DNA from: Thiolinea disciformis DSM 14473
Lineage (GTDB): Bacteria > Pseudomonadota > Gammaproteobacteria > Thiotrichales > Thiotrichaceae
Reading direction: 5' to 3'
Assembly: GCF_000371925.1 (NCBI RefSeq)
Contig: NZ_AQVE01000004.1
Location: 87,082-151,081 of the forward strand
DNA length: 64,000 bases
Both the position numbers and the translations under genes were made by a program. The number at the start of each line of letters is the position of its first letter. The first letter of the stretch is position 1. This document shows positions 54,903 to 63,329 of this stretch, piece after piece. A model generated the notes under the pieces. It searched no databases and was not told where the DNA came from. It saw only the letters and a list, made by a program, of their open reading frames with translations.

Positions 54903-57089
54903 ATGAGCCTAGAAATACCAAATTACACCATTGAAAAAGAGCTAGGTAAGGGTGGTATGGCGACGGTTTATTTAGCACGTCAAAATTTGCTAAGTCGCTC
55001 TGTAGCCTTAAAAGTTATGTCAACCGAGTTCGCAAGCAGCTTAAATTTTCAAAATGCTTTTCTCAATGAAGGTCGTATCGTTGCTCAGCTCGAACATCCC
55101 AATATTATAAAAATCTATGACATTGGTAGTTTACAAAACACTATCTTCTTTATGGCGATGGAGTATCTGAGTGGTGGTAGTTTACGAGATCGTTTAAAGC
55201 AGCAAAGCTTTACACCATCAGCGGTGTTAGCGGTTCTTAAAGAAGTGGGGGCAGGCTTGCAGTATGCTCATGAACAAGGGTTTTTACATCGCGATATAAA
55301 GCCAGAAAATATCTTATTTCGTAAAAATGGCTCTGCGGTTTTAACCGACTTTGGGATTGCTAAATTACAAGACTCAACCAGTGATATGACGCGAATGGGG
55401 CTTACTGCTGGGACTGTGCATTATATGAGCCCTGAACAGGCTACCACCAGTAAGCTGACAGAGCGCTCTGACTTATATAGTTTAGGCCTTGTTGCATTTG
55501 AAATGCTCAGTGGGGAGAAGGTTTGCAAAGCAGATAGCTTAGTCAGTGCTATTTATCAACACACCAGCCTACCAGTCCCTAAATTACCAGCTTCTTTAAC
55601 GTATTTGCAGAGCATTATGGACAGGGTATTGGCTAAGCAAGCTGAGGATCGTTATGCGTCTGTGAATGATTTTGTTCAAGCATTGGAGCAACAGTTAGCG
55701 CACCATAAGCATTCCGTCACTGAAGAGTTGCCAGTTAGTCGTTATCAAGAACGAGCCACGATCAGTCAAGCTAGTGCGACTGGTAGCGAGATGGACTCGG
55801 ATGAAACTATTCTTTTCCAACTGGATACGAACAGTGCACAACCGCATGATCTAGCGCTAAACGAGCAGCCAAAGGCCCAAGCCTTTTCAAGCATTATTGA
55901 GCCAGAAGCGAATGAAAAACCTAAGGTTCTATGGCGGCAACCTTTATTTTTAATGTCTGTAGTAGGGGGGCTAATACTAGGCTTAATCATTTATGGCGTA
56001 TTAGTTTTTAAACCGTATGAGTCTGACCTGAGCTCAAAGCTTCCCAATCAAATAGTATCCCCCAGCTCTACAAGCTCTTTGCCGAGTGTGGTTAGGCCTG
56101 ACGCTAGGTCTGGAGATCAAGCTTATTCTAGCCAAGAGAACAATAGTGTTATTAAAACAGCCGAGCCTCAGCAGCCTAACACGAATCCCATGCAACGCCG
56201 CTCAGAGCCCAGTTTAGTGAATAAAGAATTTACTACTAAAATCAAGTTAAATTTACGGGCTGAGCCTAATGCAAATTCTCAGATATTGTCTGAATTGGCT
56301 GCTAATACTGTAGTAAAGGTCATTAACCCATGGGTCTACGATCAACCCATTAGGGAGATGACAGGTAGCTGGGTATTAGTGTCTGTGCTAAACCAGCAGG
56401 GCTATGTTTACAATGGCTATTTAGAGCCCACTACCCGTACTAACACATCTAATACGCAACCCCCTAAGCTAGATAATTCAAAACCTGCGGACACTAGCTT
56501 GGCTAATGCAAAGCCTGCGGAGACTAACTCCGAGGCGGCCTATGTGGTGAAACGTAGTGCAGCTAAATTGTATGAAAAACCTGAGGCTAGTACGGCGGGT
56601 GTAGACTTGGCACTAAATAGTGTTGTTTTTCTACAAAGTAAAGCAAAAGCGGGGAGTTTAAAGGGTGAGAATGGGCAGTGGCTATATGTTAAAACCCCAC
56701 AAGGTAAGTCGGGTTATCTATTTGATTTGGACGTTTTTCCTTTAGTACGAGTTAGTCCATCTCACGACAAGGCTGAGGTTTTTAAATTCGAGCCTTATAC
56801 TGATGTTGGTGTGATGCATTTTAAACCTAAGGAAAGACGCAAAGTTTATAGCCTGATCGCTGATAAAGGTCAAAAGTTGTCATTAACCCCTAAGCAGCCT
56901 GATCTTAGTCAACAGGTACGTTTATATATATTTGGTGATAAGGATTTAAGTATTCTCGCGAACAGTGTTACTGCTGTAAATCAAGTAACTTTACCGAGTA
57001 GACAGCGTTATTTTGTTAATTTTCATTGGGATGGTGAACAATCAAACCTCCCAGAAGAACTTGAGTATGAATTATCGATTAAATACTAA
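54903..57089 (+). CDS. PpkA-like membrane Ser/Thr kinase with two SH3-like domains
   Basis: A 728-residue kinase. The catalytic domain is about 8-270 (GKGGMATVY, Lys37, HRDIKPEN, DFGIAK, and an activation segment TRMGLTAGTVHYMSPEQ). A membrane helix at about 349-371 is followed by a periplasmic part with two bacterial SH3-like domains (about 440-510 and 545-615) joined by a Pro/Ala/Thr linker containing KPADTSLANAKPAETNS, and a beta-rich C-terminal domain (about 625-728). Next to pppA, it occupies the usual ppkA position but has SH3 domains instead of a VWA domain. Periplasmic SH3 domains often bind cell wall, so wall sensing is plausible. Confidence 0.9.
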   Translation: MSLEIPNYTIEKELGKGGMATVYLARQNLLSRSVALKVMSTEFASSLNFQNAFLNEGRIVAQLEHPNIIKIYDIGSLQNTIFFMAMEYLSGGSLRDRLKQQSFTPSAVLAVLKEVGAGLQYAHEQGFLHRDIKPENILFRKNGSAVLTDFGIAKLQDSTSDMTRMGLTAGTVHYMSPEQATTSKLTERSDLYSLGLVAFEMLSGEKVCKADSLVSAIYQHTSLPVPKLPASLTYLQSIMDRVLAKQAEDRYASVNDFVQALEQQLAHHKHSVTEELPVSRYQERATISQASATGSEMDSDETILFQLDTNSAQPHDLALNEQPKAQAFSSIIEPEANEKPKVLWRQPLFLMSVVGGLILGLIIYGVLVFKPYESDLSSKLPNQIVSPSSTSSLPSVVRPDARSGDQAYSSQENNSVIKTAEPQQPNTNPMQRRSEPSLVNKEFTTKIKLNLRAEPNANSQILSELAANTVVKVINPWVYDQPIREMTGSWVLVSVLNQQGYVYNGYLEPTTRTNTSNTQPPKLDNSKPADTSLANAKPAETNSEAAYVVKRSAAKLYEKPEASTAGVDLALNSVVFLQSKAKAGSLKGENGQWLYVKTPQGKSGYLFDLDVFPLVRVSPSHDKAEVFKFEPYTDVGVMHFKPKERRKVYSLIADKGQKLSLTPKQPDLSQQVRLYIFGDKDLSILANSVTAVNQVTLPSRQRYFVNFHWDGEQSNLPEELEYELSIKY

Positions 57090-57101
57090 TTAGGTGATGT
57101 T

Positions 57102-58814
57102 GTGCAGGACGACGATAAAACAATATTAATGTCTCCTTCTCAGTCAAATATATCTTCTTCAGCAGAGGGTGAGCCAACTTATTTTGTTAAAGATAGTATT
57201 GTCATAAAAGTCCTACAGTTTGGCGAGCAAATTGGCCAAGACTATATTGTTCAGCAGACAATTCGTGTAGGGCGTGCGGCCGATAATGATATTCCGTTAA
57301 GTTTTAGCATGGTCAGCCGTTATCATCTTATTATAAAGCGTGGGATTGATGGTTGGTATTTACAAGACTTAAATAGTGCTAACGGTACTTTTATTGCTGG
57401 TGAGCCAATTAAACAGCAAGTCCGTCTTAATCTTCCTGTTAGCATTCAAGTTGGTGATTCCGCCTGTTTCTTAGAGCTAAGCTATTTAGCTGTCAGGGAC
57501 TCAACAAGACTACTTTCTAATAATGAGAGTGATAATCTAGAGTCTGGCTCTGCTGAACCGTTTATTAGTTTAAGTCAAGAGCAATTTATAGCAAAGAACT
57601 CCAAAACAGATTATTCAAAAACTACTAAGGCTTTATCGAAAGATAATATTCGTGCGCGCTTGTTAGCAGAGACTGAGTCCGAGGATGCCGGTGACTACAC
57701 TAAAATGGTGAGGTTATTGATTCACGAGGATCGATCCAAACGTTCTAGAAAATATCGTTATATTATTTTGAGTATTATTATTGTATTAGCAGTTTGTATA
57801 GGTTTGTTAGTTAATCAGCAAATAGCCATAACTCGTGCTAAGCAACTAGCCATCGATATGTTTTATGATGTTAAACAGCTTGAGATTAGCCTTGCTAAAG
57901 CTGAAGTGAGTTTAGAGGAGCAGACCGATAAATTAAAAGCAAAGCTTGCAAACTTAGATCAGATAACTCGTCAACAGGAGGAGCAGCAACTTGCTCAAGT
58001 GGAAGAGCAAATAAAGCAACAAAGAAAAAAGCTTTCTGCCATGCGCTCAAAGTATCGAGAGTATGTGAAAGAGGTTAATTCATTACGTATCAGCTTACCA
58101 GGTTCTACCAATTATGAAGAAGAGCTGATTAGGCGCGTTGCTAGTGAGCTGGGCGAAAGTGAGTTAGAGATTAGTAGTGATTTTATAAAAGAAGTCAAAC
58201 GCTATATAGGATTTTGGAAGCAATCACCACGCCTTAATCAAGCGATTCATCGTTTAGAAGAAAATAACTATAAGCCAATTATTTTACAGGCCTTAAATAA
58301 ACAACATATTTCTGAATACTTTTTATATTTGCCTTTGCAGGAAAGCAATTACAATTTAACCGCGATTGGGCCGGTGACGCGTTTTGGTATTGCGAAAGGC
58401 CCTTGGCAGTTTTTAGCTGGAACAGGCGGTGATTTTGGCTTAAAGACAGGCAATTTAAGCGATCAGCCTATATATGATGTTCAGGATGAACGCTTTAACT
58501 TTGAAAAAGCTAGTCAGGCTGGCGCAAAATATCTGAAGCACATCTATAGTACTGAGGCTCAAGCCTCGGGTTTATTAGTGATGGCGGCTTATAATTATGG
58601 TCATAATCGTGTACGTACTTTAATTCAGGCTATGCCAGAGAGTCCACGTGAGCGGAATTTCTGGAAGTTTACTCAGCAAAATAAGATTCCACAAGAAACC
58701 TACGATTATGTCTTCTATATTGTTTCTGCGGCGGTCATTGGTGAGGATCCTAAGCACTTTGGATTTAAGTTTGCTCCACCTTTGGCGGCTAAAAAGGGGA
58801 TAAAAGATGAGTGA
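57102..58814 (+). CDS. FHA-TM-coiled coil-lytic transglycosylase fusion protein
   Basis: A 570-residue protein with an uncommon domain order. The FHA domain is about 48-128, with Gly57-Arg58, Ser72-Arg73-x-His75 and Asn91/Asn94-Gly95 kept, so phosphothreonine binding should be intact. A basic stretch (RSKRSRKYRY) leads into one membrane helix (219-237), which places the FHA domain inside. A coiled coil follows (about 250-325), then a periplasmic SLT transglycosylase domain (about 335-550) with catalytic Glu414 in PLQESNYN, GPWQFL (433-438) and AYNYG (496-500). It starts with GTG after AGGTGA. The kinase genes on both sides suggest that phosphorylation recruits or controls this wall-cutting enzyme. 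Confidence 0.9.
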   Translation: MQDDDKTILMSPSQSNISSSAEGEPTYFVKDSIVIKVLQFGEQIGQDYIVQQTIRVGRAADNDIPLSFSMVSRYHLIIKRGIDGWYLQDLNSANGTFIAGEPIKQQVRLNLPVSIQVGDSACFLELSYLAVRDSTRLLSNNESDNLESGSAEPFISLSQEQFIAKNSKTDYSKTTKALSKDNIRARLLAETESEDAGDYTKMVRLLIHEDRSKRSRKYRYIILSIIIVLAVCIGLLVNQQIAITRAKQLAIDMFYDVKQLEISLAKAEVSLEEQTDKLKAKLANLDQITRQQEEQQLAQVEEQIKQQRKKLSAMRSKYREYVKEVNSLRISLPGSTNYEEELIRRVASELGESELEISSDFIKEVKRYIGFWKQSPRLNQAIHRLEENNYKPIILQALNKQHISEYFLYLPLQESNYNLTAIGPVTRFGIAKGPWQFLAGTGGDFGLKTGNLSDQPIYDVQDERFNFEKASQAGAKYLKHIYSTEAQASGLLVMAAYNYGHNRVRTLIQAMPESPRERNFWKFTQQNKIPQETYDYVFYIVSAAVIGEDPKHFGFKFAPPLAAKKGIKDE

Positions 58815-60213
58815 TCGCTCTAGTCTTTTATTGCCTGAAGGTTTTAAACTGGGCTCTTACGAAATTCAAAGTGTCTTAGGCGCAGGTGGATTTGGGATTA
58901 CTTACCAAGCCTATGATCACGTGCTAAATCAATTAATCGCAATTAAAGAGTATTTTCCTTATGGAGTCGCTGCTCGTCAGCAAAATAGTTTAAATGTTAT
59001 TGTTCCAGCTACTCAGCATCAAGAAATTTATGCTTATGGCCTAGATCGTTTTTTAAGTGAAGCTCGCGCTCTAGCGAAATTTAAACATCCTAATATTATA
59101 CGCGTCATTCAGTTTTTGCAGGCTAATCAGACCGCTTATCTTATTATGGATTTTGAGAAAGGTAAGTCGCTAGCGCAAGTTTTAAAGCAATTAAAAACCC
59201 TGAGCGAAGCACAAGTACTTGCTACTTTTATCCCTTTGCTGAAAGGCTTGCAGCATATTCATAGCCATGATTTTTTGCATAGAGATATTAAGCCAGCCAA
59301 TATTATTATTCGTGATGATAATTCTCCTGTGCTCATTGATTTTGGCTCGGCTCGACAAGCGCTTAATCAAAATGATCTTATGTTAACGGCGATGGTAACA
59401 CCAGGTTATGCACCTTTTGAGCAGTATTTTAATGATGAGCAACAAGGCATTAGTGCTGATCTTTATAGTTTAGGGGCAACCTTATTTCATGCGATGACCG
59501 GAGAAGTGCCTCTTGTTGCGATAAAGCGTATGGCACTGTCAAAAGAGCAACAGCCAGACCCCGTTTATAAAAAATTACAGGAATTTCATAACGTTTATTC
59601 TAAAGAGTTAATGAGTACTGTCGAATGGCTATTACAAGTAGATGCAGCTAATCGACCTAAAGATATTGCGGTAATTCTACAAAAACTAGCTACGATTACT
59701 GTAAAAGAAGAGGCTCAAGACCAAACACTGACCCAGTCCTATGCAGAGTCAATAGCAATCAAAGATGATTTAAAGGGTCTACGTGATTCGTTAGCAGAAG
59801 AAATAGGGCCTATAGCAGATACTTTGTTGAAAAAAGTTTTAAAGCAGGAAAGTGATTTAAGTAGTTTAACTAAATTGTTGGCTGAATTTATTCCTACAGA
59901 AGAGCGTCGAAAAAGGTTTTTAAGTAAGCATACTAATAAAAGATCACATTCTGTTGTATTCACCGGAGCTTCTCAAGCTGCAGCTATTGATTTGAAAAAT
60001 AATGCTAATACCTTAAGTACTGTTGAGCAGGATAACGAGTTTATTGATAAGGTTAAAAGTTGTTTAACCCTATCGATTGGGCCAATTGCTCCTATTCTTG
60101 TTAAAAAAACCTTGAAAGAAGCTAGCACACGCGAAAATTTTATAGAAAAGCTTTGTATCCATATAAATAACCCTATACAGGTTCAAGATTTTTTGAGAAG
60201 GATGAAGTTATGA
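58807..60213 (+). CDS. Cytoplasmic Ser/Thr kinase with tandem IGPIA-repeat C-terminus
   Basis: A 468-residue kinase. The catalytic domain is about 16-290 (GAGGFGITY, Lys47 in IAIKEYFP, HRDIKPAN, IDFGSARQ, GYAPFEQY). No membrane helix is present. The C-terminus holds two similar helical units of about 50 residues, each with an IGPIA core followed by a Leu/Val-Lys-Lys stretch (AEEIGPIADTLLKKVLK near 335-351, and TLSIGPIAPILVKKTLK near 420-436). Such units are seen C-terminal to other bacterial kinases and are of unknown function. It overlaps the FHA-SLT gene by eight bases and the next gene by four. Confidence 0.88.
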   Translation: MSDRSSLLLPEGFKLGSYEIQSVLGAGGFGITYQAYDHVLNQLIAIKEYFPYGVAARQQNSLNVIVPATQHQEIYAYGLDRFLSEARALAKFKHPNIIRVIQFLQANQTAYLIMDFEKGKSLAQVLKQLKTLSEAQVLATFIPLLKGLQHIHSHDFLHRDIKPANIIIRDDNSPVLIDFGSARQALNQNDLMLTAMVTPGYAPFEQYFNDEQQGISADLYSLGATLFHAMTGEVPLVAIKRMALSKEQQPDPVYKKLQEFHNVYSKELMSTVEWLLQVDAANRPKDIAVILQKLATITVKEEAQDQTLTQSYAESIAIKDDLKGLRDSLAEEIGPIADTLLKKVLKQESDLSSLTKLLAEFIPTEERRKRFLSKHTNKRSHSVVFTGASQAAAIDLKNNANTLSTVEQDNEFIDKVKSCLTLSIGPIAPILVKKTLKEASTRENFIEKLCIHINNPIQVQDFLRRMKL

Positions 60214-60677
60214 AGTGGAGAGTATTGGCATTTTTAATAAGCTTTAGTTTTTTTACTGAACTGGCCTATGCAGATGATGCTGTGAACTGGCTATTATTGG
60301 AAGGTGATGCTTCAGGGTGTCGAATGCAAAGTGTGAAGAAAACCATGGATGATGGACAAGGTGAAACTAAAATTTGGTTAGAGCTTGATTCAAAACAGAT
60401 GATTATAAAAACACAATCTGAGATTGATAGTGCTTATAATGATTTGTCTATTCAAGTAGATGATGAAAATGAAATAAAAAGCACTCAGATTGTTGATAAG
60501 AACAATCTTGTATTCCAGAGTGATATTGAGATCATAACTGAGGAATTCATCAAAGGGAAAATTGTTAAAGTAAATTTAAGATTTTGGCCTACATGGCCTA
60601 CTACGGGGCTAAAAACTACTGAATTCAGTTTAAAGGGTTTTACTAAGGTTTATAGATCTTTAAAGCCATGCCCTTAA
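60210..60677 (+). CDS. Small exported protein of unknown function in the T6SS kinase operon
   Basis: I do not recognise this 155-residue protein. It has a clear signal peptide (about 1-22, ending AYA-DD) without a lipobox, so it should be soluble in the periplasm. The mature part is rich in beta-type alternation and acid residues (IDSAYNDLSIQVDDENEIKS and KGKIVKVNLRF). It has two Cys, one early (SGCRM) and one near the C-terminus (LKPCP), that could form a disulfide. The four-base overlap with the upstream kinase implies co-translation and a related job, such as a periplasmic signal or adaptor. Confidence 0.75.
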   Translation: MKWRVLAFLISFSFFTELAYADDAVNWLLLEGDASGCRMQSVKKTMDDGQGETKIWLELDSKQMIIKTQSEIDSAYNDLSIQVDDENEIKSTQIVDKNNLVFQSDIEIITEEFIKGKIVKVNLRFWPTWPTTGLKTTEFSLKGFTKVYRSLKPCP

Positions 60678-60711
60678 ATTAGCTATATCATTTGCATCAG
60701 GAGGAGAGGTT

Positions 60712-61581
60712 ATGAAATTAGCCCTTAAATTTAATTTTATAATAATAACAGTACTACTGCTAGGATACTTAATAGCAGGTTATGCTTCCTATTATGTTTT
60801 GAAGAAAAATGCCCAGCAAGAAATTCTTGAGAGGGCGAATTTGTTGATGGAGTCTGCACAGGCCGTTCGGAAGTATACTGTTGAGGAAATAAAGCCTTTA
60901 CTGACGGTTCAGAATAAACGTCAGTTTTTGCCACAAACTGTGTCAGCTTATGCGGCGGTTCAGACGTTTTTACATTTGCAAAAAAATCATCCCGAGTACA
61001 GTTACAGAGAGGCAACGCTTAATCCTACTAATTTAAGAGATAGGGCGGTTGATTGGGAAAGTGATATTATTCAGAACTTTTCTAAAAATGAAAAAGAAGT
61101 ATTTACCACTACTGAACGGGATACGCCTTCGGGTCGTTTATTTTATGTTGCTAGGCCTATCCGTATTACCGATCCAGCTTGTTTAAGTTGCCATAGTACA
61201 CCAGATGCTGCACCTGCTACTATGCTTGAAAAATATGGTTCGGCTAATGGTTTTGGTTGGAAAGTGAATGAGGTAGTGGGCGCACAAATCATTTCAGTGC
61301 CTATGGCAATTCCTATTAAAAATGCCGAAAAAGCATTTATGACTTTTATGTCAATTTTGGGAATTATCTTTTTACTGGTTATTGTTATTTTAAATATTCT
61401 TTTACGTGCCATGGTGACTAAACCTATTGTGCAAATGGCGAATATGGCGGATCGAATTAGTAAAGGTGAGCCGGACCTTCCTGAGTTTTCTGAAACTGGA
61501 AAAAGTGAGATTGCTGTGTTAGGTGCTGCGTTTAATCGTATGAAACGGAGTTTAGAGCAGGCTATGAAAATGTTAGAATAA
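60712..61581 (+). CDS. Haem-c DUF3365 membrane protein with HAMP domain
   Basis: A 289-residue protein with a first membrane helix (8-30) and a periplasmic DUF3365/Tll0287-type domain. That domain contains Cys157-Leu-Ser-Cys160-His161, a c-type haem attachment motif. A second membrane helix (209-232) and a HAMP domain (about 233-285) follow. There is no kinase, methyl-acceptor or cyclase output; the protein ends right after HAMP. It looks like a redox or gas sensor that must signal through a partner. It is the last gene of the T6SS/kinase operon, with a strong GGAGGAGAGG site. A link to the kinases is inferred from position. Confidence 0.87.
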   Translation: MKLALKFNFIIITVLLLGYLIAGYASYYVLKKNAQQEILERANLLMESAQAVRKYTVEEIKPLLTVQNKRQFLPQTVSAYAAVQTFLHLQKNHPEYSYREATLNPTNLRDRAVDWESDIIQNFSKNEKEVFTTTERDTPSGRLFYVARPIRITDPACLSCHSTPDAAPATMLEKYGSANGFGWKVNEVVGAQIISVPMAIPIKNAEKAFMTFMSILGIIFLLVIVILNILLRAMVTKPIVQMANMADRISKGEPDLPEFSETGKSEIAVLGAAFNRMKRSLEQAMKMLE

Positions 61582-61609
61582 AGACGTTGTCAGCGTCAAC
61601 TCACTGGAG

Positions 61610-61705
61610 TTTGTGAAGTCCTATCTCTTCGTCAGGATTGGCATTCAAGCAAATAAAGATGTAGCGGGCAATGCCATTCCTGTTAGTTATCGGATGAAGT
61701 TCTAA
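61610..61705 (+). pseudogene. Possible remnant of a coding sequence (about 31 codons)
   Basis: The frame from 61610 to the TAA at 61703-61705 reads as plausible protein (FVKSYLFVRIGIQ, then AGNAIPVSYRMKF) but has no convincing start; a GTG at 61613 lies only three bases from a GGAG. It could be the 3' remnant of a gene disrupted when the effector region was inserted, or chance. Confidence 0.2.
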
Positions 61706-61712
61706 AATAGTT

Positions 61713-62360
61713 CTATTTGGGTTGAGGGCGGTAAAACCAAATTTGACCTGTTACTGTAATGGTAATTTTTTCACGGTTTTCCTCTATGGTTGTATCAGAA
61801 AAGAAAAGCTTAGATTTCCGTACAACCAAGTCTTTTCCTATAGGCCCTTCAAAAGAAGCAGAGGCGTATTTTGCTTGAATATTTTGCTCAATCACTATTA
61901 TAGAGCCATCTTCATTTATACTTTCCACAATCGCAGTATGATGAGGACGCTCAATAGATTTCCAAGAGCCATCTGGTTTTTCTAGTTTTACTTCATAGTC
62001 ACGAAACTGAATAACATCACCTGCTTGGAGTTCTTTTTGAGTGATTGGCTTTCCCCAAACATAATCAGCATCACCAAAGTTTTTCTTCTCACCGGTATAA
62101 TACATTTTAGATGTTTTAGCACCTGCTTTTGTGAGTACGCTCTCAGCTAAGTCCCAGCATTGACCTTTACCGACACGTTTATCCAAAGTGTCTTGAGCAA
62201 ACCTCAACACTTTAGCCCCCAACGTTTCGCTGCTCGGTTGTTCAGTGGCTAAACCAACAGGGCCATTTGATGGTGGAGGTGTGAGTGTATGAATGGAGGG
62301 GCTAGGGGAAGGAGCTGCTGAACTGACACCAATTGGGCCAGGTAGAGTTCGGTTTGGCAT
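61713..62360 (-). CDS. Putative Cys/His peptidoglycan amidase-like effector
   Basis: A 215-residue protein with a Pro/Ser-rich N-terminal 45 residues and a compact domain resembling NlpC/P60 or CHAP-type hydrolases. Candidate catalytic residues are Cys68 (GKGQCWDLAE), His141 (RPHHTAIVES) and Asn160 (VIEQN). GDVIQFRDYE is the usual strand before the His motif. There is no signal peptide, which fits export through the T6SS rather than Sec. Next to the T6SS cluster and an Rhs gene, a cell-wall-degrading T6SS effector is the best guess, but this is inferred. The upstream one-TM gene could encode its immunity protein. Confidence 0.7.
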   Translation of the reverse strand: MPNRTLPGPIGVSSAAPSPSPSIHTLTPPPSNGPVGLATEQPSSETLGAKVLRFAQDTLDKRVGKGQCWDLAESVLTKAGAKTSKMYYTGEKKNFGDADYVWGKPITQKELQAGDVIQFRDYEVKLEKPDGSWKSIERPHHTAIVESINEDGSIIVIEQNIQAKYASASFEGPIGKDLVVRKSKLFFSDTTIEENREKITITVTGQIWFYRPQPK

Positions 62361-62394
62361 GTTCTTCCGCTCCTATTAAAAATAAGGTTTTTTA

Positions 62395-62787
62395 TCAACG
62401 CGTTATGTTGAGTATAGTCAATTTTTCTTTATAAAAAGGAATTACCCGTAGTTGATAACTTACTTGTACGTTTTCATTGAGTTGATAGGTTGGAGGTATT
62501 TTTTGGTCTGAAGCGTTCTCTGAGTAATAAGCAAGGCGACCATCTGGTAACTGGATAGTGTAAATATAGCGATCTGGTATGATGTATTGAGTATCACGGG
62601 TTAAATGGTCAGGGTGGCGAATACTACGAATTTCGGTTCTTTTAACGGTTTCTCGTGATGCAAATTGGATATTTTTGATTATGCCGGTTTGTTGTTGGGT
62701 GGGGGTAGAGCGGATTAGGAAATGCCAAATAATAGTAGAAAGAAATATGCCTAATAAAACTATAGCGAATAGTATGAGGAGTTTCAT
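62395..62787 (-). CDS. Small single-TM protein, candidate immunity protein
   Basis: I do not recognise this 130-residue protein. It has an N-terminal membrane helix (about 3-25, LLILFAIVLLGIFLSTIIWH) and a soluble part with beta-type sequence (RYIYTIQLPDGRLAYYSEN). The latter resembles DUF3592-like small folds and probably faces the periplasm. It lies 34 bases upstream of the amidase-like gene in the same direction. A periplasmic-facing anchored protein beside a wall hydrolase is the usual layout of T6SS immunity; this is inferred. Confidence 0.65.
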   Translation of the reverse strand: MKLLILFAIVLLGIFLSTIIWHFLIRSTPTQQQTGIIKNIQFASRETVKRTEIRSIRHPDHLTRDTQYIIPDRYIYTIQLPDGRLAYYSENASDQKIPPTYQLNENVQVSYQLRVIPFYKEKLTILNITR

Positions 62788-62834
62788 ACTAAATCCTACG
62801 TTTCTTTCTGAAATTAAATTTCATTTAAAGAGCT

Positions 62835-63308
62835 TCAACCAGTTTCAATAGTGTACTCTATGCTTTCTGCCTCAATAATCCAGTTTGTTGTTAGAGAGTA
62901 ATTATACCATTCAATTTCATGTATTAAATACCCAGAAGAAGATAAGCGAAATTCATCGTATCTCCAATCACCATGTCCATCTTTAAGATTGTAGGTTTTT
63001 ATATCAAGTGAGATTATGTTTTTATAAGAAAATTTTAATTTTGAATCATTAAAAGCTCCTGCGAGAGTTATAAATAAATTAATTTCTTTGATATCATTAA
63101 ATTTTCTGGATTCTTGAAAAAATAAAGAATCGAGCCAAGCATCGTGCGGAGATCTATGATCATTGAAATCATAATACCATCCTGAGTTTATTAAATCATA
63201 CAAATTTAACGGGATAAAGTCCTTTATGGACTCTATATATTGATAGTATTTTTTAAATGCAGCGCTAGTATTTTTGTCTCTTTCATCTTTTGCTAAAATA
63301 TAAGTCAT
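62835..63308 (-). CDS. Candidate immunity protein of the Rhs toxin
   Basis: A 157-residue protein with no signal peptide or membrane segment, so cytoplasmic. It is rich in aromatic and acidic residues (WYYDFNDHRSPHDAWLDSLFF; first 20 residues only are informative) and AT-rich at DNA level. I cannot assign it to a named family with certainty. It starts 21 bases after the Rhs stop in the same direction. This is the normal position for the cognate immunity gene of an Rhs C-terminal toxin. Confidence 0.7.
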   Translation of the reverse strand: MTYILAKDERDKNTSAAFKKYYQYIESIKDFIPLNLYDLINSGWYYDFNDHRSPHDAWLDSLFFQESRKFNDIKEINLFITLAGAFNDSKLKFSYKNIISLDIKTYNLKDGHGDWRYDEFRLSSSGYLIHEIEWYNYSLTTNWIIEAESIEYTIETG

Positions 63309-63329
63309 CTCTTTTCTCTAAAAAATTAG

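Noticed and set aside
60210-60677. Missing TssJ lipoprotein
   Set aside because: The signal peptide has no lipobox Cys; the cleavage region reads AYA-DD, so it is not a lipoprotein.
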